Source of the DNA: Phaeobacter gallaeciensis DSM 26640
GTDB lineage: Bacteria > Pseudomonadota > Alphaproteobacteria > Rhodobacterales > Rhodobacteraceae
NCBI RefSeq assembly: GCF_000511385.1
Contig: NC_023137.1
Location: 2,611,001 to 2,675,000, forward strand
Direction of reading: 5' to 3'
Length of the DNA stretch: 64,000 bases
Positions 17,354 through 26,900 of the stretch are shown here, in pieces. The translations under genes and the position numbers were made by a program. Below the pieces are notes generated by a model. The model saw nothing but the letters and a program-made list of their open reading frames with translations. It had not been told where the DNA came from and did no database searches. The first letter of the stretch is position 1. The number at the start of each line of letters is the position of its first letter.

Positions 17354-20267
17354 GGGCACGCTCCCCTTCCGGGTCAAAGAACACAGGCTCCACAATCTCG
17401 CAGAGCGCATCCAGCCCCGCCGTGTGATCCACCATACGGATGGGGTCACCAATCCTGTCCGGGCCCGATTTGATCAGCGCCAGCCCAATCATATGGCCCA
17501 ATGTCGGCGAATAGCAGACCGAGGTCACATAGCCCTGATCGTGTACCCGCGTGACGGGATCCTCCGGGTCAAACAGATGCGCCCCGGCTGTCAGTTGCTG
17601 CACCGCACCGGTGGGTTTGATCCCCACCAGACGCATTCGGGTTTTGTCGACCAACCCTTCGCGCAATGCCATCTCGCGGCCAACGCAAGGCTTGCCGGAA
17701 CGTAGCATTCCACCAAACCCCAGATCATGCAGCGTCGCTGTGCCATTGATCTCTGCATGGGTGAGAAAGCCCTTCTCAATCCGTAAGACATTCAGGGCTT
17801 CCAACCCGTAGGCGCCACCGCCCAGCGCCTCGGCCCGGCGCAGCAACTCGCCAAAGAGGCTCTCACCGTAGCGCGCCGGCACCGCCAGTTCATAAGCCTC
17901 CTCACCCGAGAAGGAGATCCGGAACAGCCGCGCCGTCACTCCGTCCAAGGCCACCTCGCCGCAGGCCATGAACGGCCAGTCCTCAGTCACAAAATCCGCG
18001 CCAAGCAGATCCTGCAACAACGCGCGCGCCTTGGGGCCCGCAATGGAAAACTGCGCCCATTGCTCGGTCACCGAATTGATCCGCACATCCCAATCGGGGT
18101 GCAATGCCTGGGTTACGAACTCCAGATGCGCCATGACCTGCCCGGCAGCGGCGGTGGTTGTGGTCATTACATAGTGGTTCTGCGCCAGGCAGGCGGTGGT
18201 GCCATCATCCATCACAAACCCATCTTCGCGCAGCATCAGACCGTAGCGCACCCGACCGGGTTTCAACCTGGCAAAGCCATTGGCATAGACATAATCCAGC
18301 AGCCGCGCCGCATCCGGCCCCTGAATATCGATTTTACCAAGCGTGGAGACATCCGCGACCCCAACCGCATTGCGCACATACCCGACCTCCCGGTCACAAG
18401 ACTGCCGCCAATGGGTCTCGCCGGGTTTGGGGAAATAGCTGGCCCGATACCACAGCCCGACCTCCATCATATGGGCGCCCATATCCTCCGCCAGCCGGTG
18501 CGAGGTCAGCAGCCGCCGGGGCGCAAAGCCCTGATCCTCTGCCCCTGCCCCCATCACCCCAATCGGCACTGGCACATAAGGTGGACGGAACGTGGTGGTG
18601 CCGGTCTCGGGGATACTGCGCCCCGTGGCTTCTGCCAGAACCGCCAGCGCAACCACGTTTGAGCTTTTGCCCTGATCCGTGGCCATCCCTTGGGTGGTGT
18701 AGCGTTTCATATGCTCGACCGAGCGGAAGTTCTCACGGCCGGCCTGACAGATATCCTTGACCGTGACGTCGTTCTGAAAATCAACCCAGGCGCGCCCGCG
18801 CCCCGGCACCGACCATAGTGGCGAAACGCGATACTCCGCCTGCTCTGCCTCAGGCACCTCAGCCGCAACCGCCCGCTTGCCCAATGCCTCAAGCGCCCGC
18901 GCGCCCGCCTCAGCGCCATCTTGCAAGGCCGCCGCGGTGGAAAACCGCCCGCGACAGGCCCCCACGGGCTCCAACCCCGGGACCGCACCGTCCTGCGGCA
19001 CAAAACACGCAAGGTCCCGCCGCCAACGGGGCCGCCCGTTCAGATGACAGGTCAGATGCAGTGTCGGATTCCAACCGCCTGACATGGCCAGACAATCGGT
19101 CTGCAACTTTTCCTCACCCGAAACCGAGCGCAGGGTCAGGCTCTCCAACCGTTGTCGCCCGGAGGCATTGCAGACCTGTGCCCCCCGGATCACCCGAAAA
19201 TCAGAGCTCTGCGGGGCGTCATGGCGGCTGTCGATCACCGCTGCCACATGCACCCCCGCTGCCACCAGATCCTGTGCCGTGCGGTGCGCGTCATCGTTAT
19301 TGGCAAACACGGCCACCCGTTCCCCCGGCGCCACCCCCCAACGATTGAGATAGCTGCGCACGGCCCCAGCCATCATGATCCCCGGCCGGTCATTATTGGC
19401 AAAAGCCACAGGCCGCTCCAACGCGCCCGCCGCCAGGATCGCCCGTTTGGCCACCAGCCGCCAGAAACAGGCCCGCGGCGCGGCTCCTGCCTGCGGCGGC
19501 GGTGTCTCAAGCGCCCCATATGTGCCCTGATCATAGACGCCGGTCACGGTGGTGCGGGTCATACGGCGGACATTGCCCAGACTGTCCAGCTCTGCCACCG
19601 CACTGGCGATCCACTCTCGCGCAGGCAGCCCCGCGATGGTTTCCCGCTCACTCAACAATCTTCCGCCCGGGGTGCTGTCCTCGTCACACAGGATCACATC
19701 CGCACCGCCCCGCGCCGCCGTCAGCGCCGCCATCAACCCCGCGGGCCCGGCCCCGATCACCAGAAGATCGCAGAAGCCATAGGCCTTCTCATAGGTCGCA
19801 TCATCCGGCGCGCCAGACAATGCCCCCAGCCCGGCGGCACGGCGAATGATCGGCTCATAGATCTTTTCCCAGAACGCCGCCGGCCACATGAAGGTCTTGT
19901 AGTAGAACCCCGCGCCCAGAAACGGCGCTGCCAGATCATTGAGCGCTATGGCGTCAAAGCCAACCGACGGCCAGCAGTTCTGGCTACGCGCCGCCAGTCC
20001 CTCATATAAGGGCAGCGTCGTGGCCCGCAGATTGGGCTCCTGTGCGGCACCCTCCCCCACGGTGACCAGCGCATTCGGCTCCTCACTGCCAGCGGTCAGA
20101 ATGCCGCGGGGGCGGTGATATTTGAACGACCGCCCCACCAGATGAATGTCGTTGGCCAGTAGCGCCGCCGCCAGCGGCTCCCCTGCGCGCCCCATCAGGC
20201 GCCGCCCGTTGAAGCTGAAACCAACCTCGCGCGCCTCCGCTGCGCCTCCCCATCCTGCGATCCGCAT
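17346..20267 (-). CDS. soxA: sarcosine oxidase alpha subunit
   Basis: The large subunit (973 residues) of the tetrahydrofolate-linked enzyme that demethylates sarcosine to glycine, giving H2O2 and methylene-tetrahydrofolate. An N-terminal ferredoxin-like fold (GRAGEPLAAALLAND) precedes a dinucleotide-binding domain with LLVIGAGPAGLMAALTAARGG near residues 168-188. The C-terminal third is a GcvT-like folate domain with YGLEALNVLRIEKGFLTH near residue 830. The ATG overlaps the soxD stop. The length is normal for the family. Confidence 0.95.
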   Translation of the reverse strand: MRIAGWGGAAEAREVGFSFNGRRLMGRAGEPLAAALLANDIHLVGRSFKYHRPRGILTAGSEEPNALVTVGEGAAQEPNLRATTLPLYEGLAARSQNCWPSVGFDAIALNDLAAPFLGAGFYYKTFMWPAAFWEKIYEPIIRRAAGLGALSGAPDDATYEKAYGFCDLLVIGAGPAGLMAALTAARGGADVILCDEDSTPGGRLLSERETIAGLPAREWIASAVAELDSLGNVRRMTRTTVTGVYDQGTYGALETPPPQAGAAPRACFWRLVAKRAILAAGALERPVAFANNDRPGIMMAGAVRSYLNRWGVAPGERVAVFANNDDAHRTAQDLVAAGVHVAAVIDSRHDAPQSSDFRVIRGAQVCNASGRQRLESLTLRSVSGEEKLQTDCLAMSGGWNPTLHLTCHLNGRPRWRRDLACFVPQDGAVPGLEPVGACRGRFSTAAALQDGAEAGARALEALGKRAVAAEVPEAEQAEYRVSPLWSVPGRGRAWVDFQNDVTVKDICQAGRENFRSVEHMKRYTTQGMATDQGKSSNVVALAVLAEATGRSIPETGTTTFRPPYVPVPIGVMGAGAEDQGFAPRRLLTSHRLAEDMGAHMMEVGLWYRASYFPKPGETHWRQSCDREVGYVRNAVGVADVSTLGKIDIQGPDAARLLDYVYANGFARLKPGRVRYGLMLREDGFVMDDGTTACLAQNHYVMTTTTAAAGQVMAHLEFVTQALHPDWDVRINSVTEQWAQFSIAGPKARALLQDLLGADFVTEDWPFMACGEVALDGVTARLFRISFSGEEAYELAVPARYGESLFGELLRRAEALGGGAYGLEALNVLRIEKGFLTHAEINGTATLHDLGFGGMLRSGKPCVGREMALREGLVDKTRMRLVGIKPTGAVQQLTAGAHLFDPEDPVTRVHDQGYVTSVCYSPTLGHMIGLALIKSGPDRIGDPIRMVDHTAGLDALCEIVEPVFFDPEGERARG

Positions 20268-20527
20268 CAGCCCCTCTCCCCGGATGTGGTCAACTTGGCC
20301 GCGAGCATTTCGTGGCTGGCGGTGTCCCGCCGCACCCGGATCCAGCTACCGCAGCCCTGCTGGTGATACCACCATTCCTCAACCGGACCGGCGGGATTGT
20401 CCCGCAGATGAACATGGGCATGCCAGACCTCAGGACTGTCGTCCTCTGCAGGCGCCGCAAGCGCAGCCCCGCGGTAATAGAACTCGCGCCGGTCGCGCTC
20501 ACCACATAGGGGGCAGGTAATCCTCAT
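20267..20527 (-). CDS. soxD: sarcosine oxidase delta subunit
   Basis: An 86-residue zinc-binding subunit. CPLCGERDRREFYYRG at residues 5-20 supplies Cys ligands, WHAHVHLRDNPAGPVEEWW follows in two blocks (WHAHVHLRDN, GPVEEWWYH), and GCGSWIRVRRDT lies toward the C-terminus. It sits between soxB and soxA, with its stop overlapping the soxA start. Confidence 0.95.
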   Translation of the reverse strand: MRITCPLCGERDRREFYYRGAALAAPAEDDSPEVWHAHVHLRDNPAGPVEEWWYHQQGCGSWIRVRRDTASHEMLAAKLTTSGERG

Positions 20528-20608
20528 GGCTGACGCCCTTTCACCTTTCCAAAAATACTCATCCCCGCCTCTGCGGTGGCCACAGGTGTTCGTTCGGGAA
20601 TGCTGGGA

Positions 20609-21862
20609 TCAATGCAGATTATGCTGCGCACCGGTCGCCTCCTCATCCATCAGGCCACGGCCCGTTTCAAACCGGTCCAGCCGGAATGCCGCAGCGGCCT
20701 CATGAGGGCGATCCGTGGCAATCAGGCGGGCATAACACTGCCCGGAGGCAGGCGTCGCCTTGAAGCCGCCATAGCACCAGCCCGCATTGAGATAGAGCCC
20801 CTCAATCGCTGTCCGGTCGATGATGGGTGAGCCATCCGGAGTCATATCCATGATGCCGCCCCAGCTGCGCAGCAGCCGCGCCTTGCCGATGGCGGGCAAC
20901 ATCGCCATGCAGGCCTCCATCGTGTGTTCCACCATCGGCAGATTCCCCCGCGCCGTATAAGACGCATAGAGATCGAGATAGCTGCCAAAGACCAACCCGC
21001 CCTTGTCGGACTGACTGATATACAAATGCCCCTCCGCGAAGGTGAGCACATGATCAATGATCGGTTTCAGCCCCTCTGAGACAAACGCCTGCAAGACGTG
21101 GCTTTCAATCGGCAAGGTCAGGCCCGCCATCGCGGCCACCTGGCTGGACCGCCCGGCGGCGGCCATTGCCACCTTGCCCGCACGGATTAGCCCACGGGAG
21201 GTCTCGACCCCGATGACCTTGCCGCCTTCGGTCCGAATGCCGGTCACCTCACAGTTCTGAAGGATATCAACACCGCGCTGATCCGCGCCCCGCGCAAAGC
21301 CCCAGGCCACCGCATCATGGCGCGCCGTGCCCGCCCGGCGCTGCAACAGCGCCCCCTGAATGGGAAAGCGGTTGTTGGCATAGTTCAGCAACGGCACCAT
21401 CTCGCGCAGCTGGTCGCGGGACAGGATCTCGGCATCATCACCCTGATTGATGATCGCATTCGCGCGCCGAACGGCGCTGTCACGCTGCGCATCATTGTGG
21501 AACACGTTCAAGATCCCACGCTGCGACATCATCGCATTGTAGTTCAGATCCTGTTCCAACCCCTCCCACAGCTTCAGGGAATGGGAGTAGAACTCAGAGT
21601 TGCCCGGCAGATAATAATTCGCCCGCACGATTGTGGTGTTGCGCCCCACATTGCCGCCGCCGATATAGCCGCGCTCCAGCACGGCGATGTTGGTCATGCC
21701 GTGATCCTTGGCCAGATAATAGGCGGTCGCCAGCCCATGGCCGCCGCCGCCGATGATCACCGCATCATACTGCGGCTTCGGATCCGGGTCGCGCCAATGG
21801 CTCTGCCAGCCCCGATTGCCTGTCAGCCCTTCGCGCAGCACACGCCAGCCAGAAAATCGCAT
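20609..21862 (-). CDS. soxB: sarcosine oxidase beta subunit
   Basis: The catalytic flavin subunit, 417 residues. The FAD-binding Rossmann motif YDAVIIGGGGHGLATAYYLAK starts near residue 32 and is followed by ERGYIGGGNVGRNT. The block RHDAVAWGFARGAD near residues 180-193 contains the His that in characterised enzymes carries covalent FMN (from memory). It opens the soxBDAG operon, with an 81-base gap to soxD. Confidence 0.95.
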   Translation of the reverse strand: MRFSGWRVLREGLTGNRGWQSHWRDPDPKPQYDAVIIGGGGHGLATAYYLAKDHGMTNIAVLERGYIGGGNVGRNTTIVRANYYLPGNSEFYSHSLKLWEGLEQDLNYNAMMSQRGILNVFHNDAQRDSAVRRANAIINQGDDAEILSRDQLREMVPLLNYANNRFPIQGALLQRRAGTARHDAVAWGFARGADQRGVDILQNCEVTGIRTEGGKVIGVETSRGLIRAGKVAMAAAGRSSQVAAMAGLTLPIESHVLQAFVSEGLKPIIDHVLTFAEGHLYISQSDKGGLVFGSYLDLYASYTARGNLPMVEHTMEACMAMLPAIGKARLLRSWGGIMDMTPDGSPIIDRTAIEGLYLNAGWCYGGFKATPASGQCYARLIATDRPHEAAAAFRLDRFETGRGLMDEEATGAQHNLH

Positions 21863-22101
21863 CCCCGCCCCCTTCGGTCTTTTGCCAGGCGATCAGGCGC
21901 GGGCATTCACCGCGCCCTACTGCCAAGGTGTCATCGCTTGCCAGTTTGACCGGATCGCCGCTGGGATACCAGCCCCGTACAGATCAGCCACCCGCTATCA
22001 GCAGCACACTCAGAACACATATGTCTAGTACTGAAAACGACAGAGACCATCAGTACCGGGTCGCGTTCACCCTAATATCGCGCACGCAGGCTAGAAAAAC
22101 G

Positions 22102-22131
22102 AAAAAAGAGGCGGGACAGGCCGCCTCTTTT
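22102..22131 (-). terminator. intrinsic terminator of gdh
   Basis: The arms AAAAGAGGCGG (22104-22114) and CCGCCTCTTTT (22121-22131) pair perfectly around a 6-base loop. On the minus strand the stem is followed by TTTTTT and lies 37 bases after the gdh stop. The rest of 21863-22168 is a leader for soxB with no gene or clear operator that I can see. Confidence 0.88.
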
Positions 22132-22168
22132 CGCATTTCTGAACCACAAGGGCTGACTTATAAAAAGA

Positions 22169-23599
22169 TCAAAGCCCCTTGGCGCGGTAGCTTTTGGCAA
22201 CCTTGTCAATGGACACCAGATAGGCAGCAGTACGCAGATCAGTCACGTCATTACGGCCATGCCAGACCTCACGCATCGACTGATAGGCCGTGCGCATGGT
22301 GTCATCCAAACCCGAGCGTACCAGCTCCAGCTCATCCGCCCCGCGCAGATAGCGTTCGGTAAACTTGGGGTTCAGCGTCCAGGTCTTGCCCAGGCTTTCG
22401 GACAGAGCCTCCAGCTCATCCACGACCAGCTGGTGACGCGCCTCTTCCTGACGGCGCTGCATCCGGCCAAAGCGGATATGGCTGAGGTTCTTCACCCATT
22501 CGAAGTAGGACACCGTCACACCGCCGGCGTTGGCGTACATGTCGGGAATGATCACGGTCCCTTTGTCGCGCAGGATCTCATCCGCACCGGCAGTGACAGG
22601 GCCATTCGCCGCCTCGATGATCAGCCGCGCCTTGATGTTGGCCGCATTGGTGAGGTTGATCACCCCCTCCAGCGCCGCCGGGATCAGGATATCGCAGTCC
22701 TCCTCCAGGAGGAGCGGGCCATTTTCAACATACCGCGCATCTGGATAGCCTGTGACACCACCATTGCTGGCGATCCACTGGAACACCGCTTCGATATCAA
22801 GACCGTTCTCGTCGATCAGGCCACCGTCGCGTTCGATCACTGCGGTGATCTTGGCGCCGTCTTCCGACATCAGGAACTTCGCCGCGTGATAGCCCACATT
22901 GCCGAGGCCCTGAACGATCACTCGCTTGCCGTCCAGTTTGCCGTCCATATTGGCTGCCGCGACATCCTCCGGATTGCGGAAGAACTCACGCAGCGCATAT
23001 TGCACCCCGCGGCCCGTCGCCTCGACCCGGCCAGCGATACCACCCGCATTCAGCGGTTTGCCGGTCACACAGGCCTTGGCGTTGATATCGGTGGTGTTCA
23101 TCCGCGCGTATTGGTCAGCAATCCAGGCCATCTCACGCTCACCGGTGCCCATATCGGGGGCCGGTACGTTCTGGGAGGGGTTGATCAGATCGCGTTTGGC
23201 CAACTCATAAGCGAAACGGCGGGTGATCAGCTCCAGTTCATGCTCCTCATACTGGCGCGGATCAATGCAAAGCCCGCCTTTGGAGCCACCAAACGGCGCC
23301 TCAACCAGCGCACATTTATAGGTCATCAGCGCCGCCAGCGCCTCAACCTCATCCTGGTTCACGCCCATCGCGTAGCGAATGCCGCCCTTCACAGGCTCCA
23401 TATGTTCGGAATGTACCGAACGATACCCGGTGAAGGTCTGGATCCCCCCCCGCAGCCGCACGCCGAAGCGCACAGTATAGGTCGCGTTGCAAACCCTGAT
23501 CTTCTCCTCCAGGCCTGGTGGCAGGTCCATCAGGGACACCGCCCTGTTGAACATCAGGTCCACACTCTGGCGAAAACTGGGTTCTGTTGCACTGCTCAT
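22169..23599 (-). CDS. gdhA: glutamate dehydrogenase
   Basis: Interconverts glutamate and 2-oxoglutarate plus ammonia. The 476-residue protein has the substrate-binding Lys region GGIRYAMGVNQDEV and the catalytic-Lys block VEAPFGGSKGGL. A Rossmann domain contains VIVQGLGNVGYHAA, and the helix LIIEAANGPVT follows. The ATG at 23597-23599 is preferred to the longer frame because it gives a normal N-terminus and has GGAG upstream. Cofactor preference is not certain from reading alone. The gene is monocistronic with its own terminator, and links amino-nitrogen release, for example by sarcosine oxidase downstream, to central carbon. Confidence 0.93.
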   Translation of the reverse strand: MSSATEPSFRQSVDLMFNRAVSLMDLPPGLEEKIRVCNATYTVRFGVRLRGGIQTFTGYRSVHSEHMEPVKGGIRYAMGVNQDEVEALAALMTYKCALVEAPFGGSKGGLCIDPRQYEEHELELITRRFAYELAKRDLINPSQNVPAPDMGTGEREMAWIADQYARMNTTDINAKACVTGKPLNAGGIAGRVEATGRGVQYALREFFRNPEDVAAANMDGKLDGKRVIVQGLGNVGYHAAKFLMSEDGAKITAVIERDGGLIDENGLDIEAVFQWIASNGGVTGYPDARYVENGPLLLEEDCDILIPAALEGVINLTNAANIKARLIIEAANGPVTAGADEILRDKGTVIIPDMYANAGGVTVSYFEWVKNLSHIRFGRMQRRQEEARHQLVVDELEALSESLGKTWTLNPKFTERYLRGADELELVRSGLDDTMRTAYQSMREVWHGRNDVTDLRTAAYLVSIDKVAKSYRAKGL

Positions 23600-23635
23600 C
23601 GGCTGTACTCCGTGCTTCTGCGTCGACTCAGTGAG

Positions 23636-23653
23636 ATAGTGTTCGGACACTAT
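23636..23653. promoter_or_regulatory. perfect 7-base inverted repeat upstream of gdh
   Basis: ATAGTGT and ACACTAT flank TCGG, 37 bases upstream of the gdh start. It could be a regulator site or a leader hairpin. The whole 23600-23956 gap (357 bases) is the divergent promoter region of gdh and the TadG-like gene; no additional gene was recognised in it. Confidence 0.4.
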
Positions 23654-23956
23654 GACTCTTGGATTAAGAAGGTGCGACCTTTTTGACCATTTCCGCGCAA
23701 AAAGAATCAATTTTAGGCAAATTGAAAACATCGCATGTTTGACTGAGTCGCGCGAAATCGCAGCGACCCCGGATTTGTTCACGTCACTGGAACAACCCTA
23801 GCACATGCGCCGCATTACCCCTAAAACCCGCGACAATCCGCGTGATTTGGTCCGGTATACGCCCCAATTCCGCCACCTTCACAAAGCATTAATAAGTGTG
23901 AAATTCCATTTCTGATGGCGCTGTGCCGGGGGGTTAAGCGGCTGGGGGTTCGACAC

Positions 23957-25639
23957 ATGACTATACGTTTTGACAAGATATCCATCGCGGCACGACAAGC
24001 CTGCCTGACCGCCTGCATTCGTGGCGAGGCGCAATTGCGCGCATTTCGGCAGGATGAATCCGGCGTGCTGCTGAAACCCATGGTGGGTTTCCTGCTGTCC
24101 ATGCTTGCCGTGGGTGGCATCGGCGTCGATCTGATGCGTATGGAACGCGACCGCACCATCCTGCAATATACCCTCGACCGTGCAGTTTTGGCTGCGGCTG
24201 ATCTCGACCAGCCCCTGCCGCCTGCGGCGGTGGTTCAGGACTATCTCAGCAAGGCGGGGCTCAATAAATATTACACGCCCCCGGTGGCAGAAACCGGGCT
24301 CGGGTTCAAAAAGGTGCAAAGCACCATCGACACCACATTTGAAACCCACATGCTGAAATTCTCCAGCGGGCAGGACATGCCGCTTTATGCGACCTCGCGC
24401 GCAGAAGAGAGCATCGACGGGCTGGAAATCTCATTGGTGCTGGATGTCTCCGGATCGATGCGCAGCAACAGTCGTCTGGCCAACCTCAAGGTTGCGGCAA
24501 AAGATTTCGTCGATACGATGATCGCCAATACCATCGACAACAAGATGTCGATTTCCATCATCCCCTACGCCACACAGGTTAGCCTGCCGACCGAGTTGAT
24601 GGATCAGTACAACACCACGGATGAGCACGCATATTCCAACTGTGTGAACTTCACCGGCAACCACTTCCAGTCCACGGCATTGTCCACGACGGAAGAACTG
24701 AAACGCACGATGCACTTCAGCGTCTGGTCCGGGAGCGATTATCGCGCCAGTTCAGGTCTGGTCGACAGCCCAATTTGTGAAGATCGTGCCGACCGTGAAA
24801 TCCTACCGTTCCAAAAGGATGCGAACACGCTCAAAGGCTTCATCGATGGCTTGAGCGCAGAAGGCAACACATCGATTGATGTTGGCATGAAATGGGGCAC
24901 CGCCCTGCTTGATCCAAGTGCGCGTCCTGCCATCAGCGCGCTGGCGTCAGGCGGTGGAGCCATGGTGCCTGCAACATTCAACAATCGCCCGGCAGCGTTC
25001 AATGATCACGAGACCGTAAAGGTTATCGTGCTGATGACCGACGGCAGGAATACCAGCCAGTACTATGTCGAATCCGATCACCGCGAAGGTGCCTCCGACG
25101 TCTGGTACAACTCTGCCGCCACCGGATCGAACCCGCGCTACTCGCTCTACGATCCGCAACGCGACAAATACTGGTGGGACCGCATGAACCGCTGGGAAGA
25201 TCACGCCTATGGTCAGGGCAGCTATCGCAAATGTGGTAGCTACAGCTGCTGGTGGCAGGATGAGCAGGGAGAGCCTGCGAATGTCAAACGCTTGAGCTGG
25301 GGCGAACTGTTTGGTGAAACCTCGCTGAAGTATCTCTACAAGTACCTCTACGGTGACTGGATGGGCCAGTCATCGGCACGCAGCGTCTGGTACTACGGCG
25401 TCTATGACTACTGGAACACCAGCACCAAAAACGCCCGCACCCGCGCTGTCTGCGCCGCGGCCAAGAACCAGGGCATCGTTGTCTATACCATTGGTTTTGA
25501 GGCGCCTAGCAGCGGCACCGCGGTGCTGAAGGACTGCGCCAGCTCGGATGCCCATCACTTTGATGTGCGCGGGCTTGAGATCCGCGACGCCTTTGCCTCG
25601 ATCGCAACGTCGATCCGCCAGCTGAGGCTGACCCAATGA
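23957..25639 (+). CDS. TadG-like protein with von Willebrand factor A domain
   Basis: A 560-residue surface or pilus-associated protein. An N-terminal Tad-type membrane segment (VGFLLSMLAVGGIGVDLMRM, about residues 36-55) is followed by the helix of TadE/TadG proteins. A VWA domain starts near residue 157 with the MIDAS motif DVSGSMRSNS, continues with VIVLMTDGRNTSQYY near residue 370, and ends with VVYTIGFEAPSS. A Trp/Tyr-rich insert lies between about 385 and 480. ATG 23957 has GGGGG upstream. It is first of a coupled trio with two TadE-like genes (ATGA overlap with the next). No other tad genes are in the window. Confidence 0.85.
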   Translation: MTIRFDKISIAARQACLTACIRGEAQLRAFRQDESGVLLKPMVGFLLSMLAVGGIGVDLMRMERDRTILQYTLDRAVLAAADLDQPLPPAAVVQDYLSKAGLNKYYTPPVAETGLGFKKVQSTIDTTFETHMLKFSSGQDMPLYATSRAEESIDGLEISLVLDVSGSMRSNSRLANLKVAAKDFVDTMIANTIDNKMSISIIPYATQVSLPTELMDQYNTTDEHAYSNCVNFTGNHFQSTALSTTEELKRTMHFSVWSGSDYRASSGLVDSPICEDRADREILPFQKDANTLKGFIDGLSAEGNTSIDVGMKWGTALLDPSARPAISALASGGGAMVPATFNNRPAAFNDHETVKVIVLMTDGRNTSQYYVESDHREGASDVWYNSAATGSNPRYSLYDPQRDKYWWDRMNRWEDHAYGQGSYRKCGSYSCWWQDEQGEPANVKRLSWGELFGETSLKYLYKYLYGDWMGQSSARSVWYYGVYDYWNTSTKNARTRAVCAAAKNQGIVVYTIGFEAPSSGTAVLKDCASSDAHHFDVRGLEIRDAFASIATSIRQLRLTQ

Positions 25640-26196
25640 CACGCCGCAAGCAATATCGAAGAGCCAGTCGGCTGCGCCGCGCACTGCGCCTGTTTCGCAA
25701 GCGCGAGGATGGCAACGCAACAGTTGAGTTCGCCATCGTGATCCCCGCCTTTCTGTTTCTGCTGATGAACACAGTGGAACTGGGTATGATCACCATCCAG
25801 CAATCCATGCTGGAACGTGCGCTGGATCAGACCGTGCGGGGCTTGCGTCTCTCGACCGGCGTTCCAAAGCAACACAATGAGATCCGCGACGAGGTTTGCC
25901 GCCGCTCCGGCTTTATCCGCAACTGCGGCACGTCGCTGCGGCTCGAAATGGTACAGGTTGATCCCTATGCCTGGACCCCGGTTGACCCGGTTCCAGATTG
26001 CATCAACCGGGTTGAGGACGTGCAGCCCGTGCGGAACTTTGTCACCGGCGATTCCAACGAGCTGATGTTCATCCGCGCCTGCATGGCCATGAAACCAGTG
26101 TTCCCCCATTGGGGCCTGGCTGACGATATGGACAATGACGCCGACGGCCGGATCCGCCTTTATGCGACCTCAGCCTTTGTTCAGGAGCCTCGGTAA
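25636..26196 (+). CDS. TadE-like pilus assembly protein
   Basis: A 186-residue minor-pseudopilin-like protein. A basic N-terminus leads to EDGNATVEFAIVIPAFLFL, a single membrane helix at about residues 24-48, whose G-N-A-T-V-E fits the prepilin-peptidase pattern (Gly before the cut, Glu at +5). The periplasmic part contains several Cys residues (CRRSGFIRNCG, PDCINRV, IRACMAM), probably disulphide-bonded. Its ATG overlaps the stop of the VWA gene by 4 bases, indicating translational coupling. Confidence 0.82.
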   Translation: MTRRKQYRRASRLRRALRLFRKREDGNATVEFAIVIPAFLFLLMNTVELGMITIQQSMLERALDQTVRGLRLSTGVPKQHNEIRDEVCRRSGFIRNCGTSLRLEMVQVDPYAWTPVDPVPDCINRVEDVQPVRNFVTGDSNELMFIRACMAMKPVFPHWGLADDMDNDADGRIRLYATSAFVQEPR

Positions 26197-26199
26197 GCC

Positions 26200-26799
26200 A
26201 TGTTGACCCGTATCCGCACCCTGTTCCGCCGCTACAAACAAGAGACCGACGGTTCTGTCTCGGTTGAATTCGCTTTCTATATGCCGCTACTGCTCGGTGT
26301 ATTTGCAGCGATCTACACCTATTTCGACGCCTACCGTCAGGAGGGGGTCAACCTGAAGGCCGCCTACACGATCTCCGACCTCATCTCGCGCGAAACCTCG
26401 ACCCTGAATGAGGATTACATCGACAGCATGCACGACCTGGCCAAGCTGCTGATCCGTGTCGACTCCTCCATTTCTCTCAGGATCTCGGTAATCCGCTGGG
26501 ATGAGGATGATAACCGCTACTACGTGGACTGGTCCAAGGTACGTGGTGGCAAATTCACCGAATGGCAGGACGGCAACATTCAAGAGGTCAAGGATGATCT
26601 GCCGACCATGCCCGATCAGGAGCGGGTCATTCTGGTCGAGACCAAGAACGACATTGATCCGGCCTTCAACGTTGGCCTGCCCGAGATGGACATCCAGAAT
26701 TTCGTCTTCACCCGCCCGCGTTTTGCGCCACAGGTGAAATTTGAAGGTCAGGACAGCGGTGGTGGCAGCCACGACGACAATAGCGGCCCCACAGACTAG
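26200..26799 (+). CDS. second TadE-like pilus assembly protein
   Basis: A 199-residue protein with TDGSVSVEFAFYMPLLLGVF at about residues 16-35: a G-S-V-S-V-E prepilin-like site and a single membrane helix. The periplasmic remainder is acidic, without cysteines, and ends in a Gly/Ser/Asp-rich tail (QDSGGGSHDDNSG). It starts 3 bases after the preceding TadE-like gene and is closed by a terminator at 26834-26863. The paired TadE-like proteins probably assemble together with the VWA protein. Confidence 0.8.
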   Translation: MLTRIRTLFRRYKQETDGSVSVEFAFYMPLLLGVFAAIYTYFDAYRQEGVNLKAAYTISDLISRETSTLNEDYIDSMHDLAKLLIRVDSSISLRISVIRWDEDDNRYYVDWSKVRGGKFTEWQDGNIQEVKDDLPTMPDQERVILVETKNDIDPAFNVGLPEMDIQNFVFTRPRFAPQVKFEGQDSGGGSHDDNSGPTD

Positions 26800-26833
26800 G
26801 GCATTTCGCTTTAGGCCAGCGGCTTAATCAAAG

Positions 26834-26863
26834 AAGGCGCCTCCGGCATCGGTGGCGCCTTTT
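26834..26863 (+). terminator. intrinsic terminator of the Tad-like operon
   Basis: AAGGCGCC (26834-26841) and GGCGCCTT (26854-26861) form a stem with a 12-base loop, followed by a TTTT tract. It lies 35 bases after the second TadE-like stop and ahead of the converging membrane-protein gene. Confidence 0.85.
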
Positions 26864-26900
26864 CTGTTCAATATTTCTGTTCGACTATACAGAAACCGCC

